Below are positions 63,738 to 64,000 of a DNA stretch of 64,000 nucleotides, piece after piece (position 1 is the first letter of the stretch; every line of letters starts with the position of its first letter). Made by a program: the position numbers and the translations under genes. Source of the DNA: Polyangia bacterium (GTDB lineage Bacteria; Myxococcota_A; Polyangia; Nannocystales; Nannocystaceae); contig JAUIKS010000009.1 of assembly GCA_030430565.1 (NCBI GenBank), positions 273,132-337,131 on the forward strand, given 5' to 3'. The notes under the pieces were generated by a model. It saw only the letters and a list, made by a program, of their open reading frames with translations, had not been told where the DNA came from and did not search any database.

Positions 63738-63767
63738 GACGAAAGCCCGCCAGGGCGGGCTTTCGTC
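63738..63767. terminator. Bidirectional terminator hairpin
   Basis: Perfect 14-base arms (GACGAAAGCCCGCC and complement) with a 2-base centre, between crcB and the convergent histone-like gene. The AAAG/CTTT parts of the stem can serve both strands. Confidence 0.85.
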
Positions 63768-63782
63768 GTCGTCGCGCGTTGA

Positions 63783-64000
63783 TTAGCGCTTCTTCTTGAC
63801 CGACTTCTTCTTGGTCTTCTTTTTGGCGGCCGACTTCTTCTTCGACTTCGAAGCCGCCTTCTTCTTGGACTTGGTGGCCTTCTTGGCCGTCTTTTTCTTG
63901 GACTTGGTGGCCTTCTTCTTGGCCTTGGTCGACTTCTTCTTGGTGGCCTTCTTCTTGGCCTTGGTCGACTTCTTCTTGGTGGCCTTCTTCTTGGCCTTGG
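63783..64000 (-). CDS. Histone H1-like lysine-rich protein (C-terminal part)
   Basis: The frame is open to the window edge, so the N-terminus is missing. The visible ~72 residues are almost entirely Lys, Ala, Thr and Ser in repeats such as TKAKKKATKKKS and end in KKKSVKKKR. This is the composition of bacterial histone H1-like (H1/HctA-type) DNA-binding tails, which condense DNA by charge. In myxobacteria such tails may also be fused to other domains, which cannot be seen here. The nearly perfect tandem units suggest length variation between strains. Confidence 0.85.
   Translation of the reverse strand, partial: KAKKKATKKKSTKAKKKATKKKSTKAKKKATKSKKKTAKKATKSKKKAASKSKKKSAAKKKTKKKSVKKKR

Overview
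The window is very GC-rich and densely coded, with most genes on the minus strand. It reads as a chromosome segment of a myxobacterium-type organism (Myxococcota, plausibly close to Nannocystaceae). The basis is family content: a Ser/Thr kinase with TPRs beside an ECF sigma factor, an ADYC-domain lipoprotein, many short lipoproteins with Thr/Ser/Asp-rich linkers, a trypsin-like protease with a MYXO-CTERM-like tail, a 3,420-residue TPR protein, a lysine-rich histone H1-like protein, and frequent GTG starts. The taxonomic call is inference.

Layout. 0-4.7 kb: end of an SMP-30/NHL-type protein, an unknown lipoprotein, a CHAT-domain (caspase-like) protein, two repeat tracts, and a Ser/Thr kinase cut off exactly at its catalytic loop. 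4.8-11.4 kb: the most unusual part, two overlapping genes. One is an MmeI/type IIG-like N6-adenine DNA methyltransferase whose nuclease motif looks degraded. The other is a SNF2-type helicase with three N-terminal zinc ribbons and a C-terminal methyltransferase domain resembling eukaryotic Rrp8. I read this as a candidate undescribed defence or DNA-modification module, possibly extended by the CHAT protein. 11.7-17.1 kb: ADYC lipoprotein, large kinase, ECF sigma factor. 17.3-19.2 kb: a LysR regulator divergent from a TspO-like gene. 19.2-28.7 kb: a minus-strand run of DUF4159 protein, VWA membrane protein, GroES-like protein, an SppA protease fused to a probable outer-membrane barrel, and an M16 protease. 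28.7-30.1 kb: two CAP-domain lipoproteins. 30.1-31.3 kb: a 1.1-kb non-coding tract with a 13-nt tandem repeat and a terminator.

31.3-41.7 kb: PhoU, small membrane and coiled-coil proteins, a CusCBA-type metal efflux system, a PepSY-type membrane protein and a sulfite-oxidase-like molybdoenzyme. 41.8-46.7 kb: a colinear minus-strand group comF - smpB - unknown - Ycf46-like AAA+ ATPase - small zinc ribbon - DUF1257 (Ycf35-like). 47-51.9 kb: possible hotdog protein, rlmH, rsfS, a lipoprotein, prepilin peptidase and a trypsin-like protease. 51.9-62.2 kb: the giant TPR gene. 62.5-64 kb: CPBP protease, CrcB fluoride channel, and the C-terminus of a histone H1-like protein.

Small interspersed repeats recur in the gaps: a GGACATGTCG-type stem-loop family and a family containing GACGAGTTTCGC and GTGGACTTTCACCACGG. 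No rRNA, convincing tRNA, CRISPR array, transposase or integrase was found.
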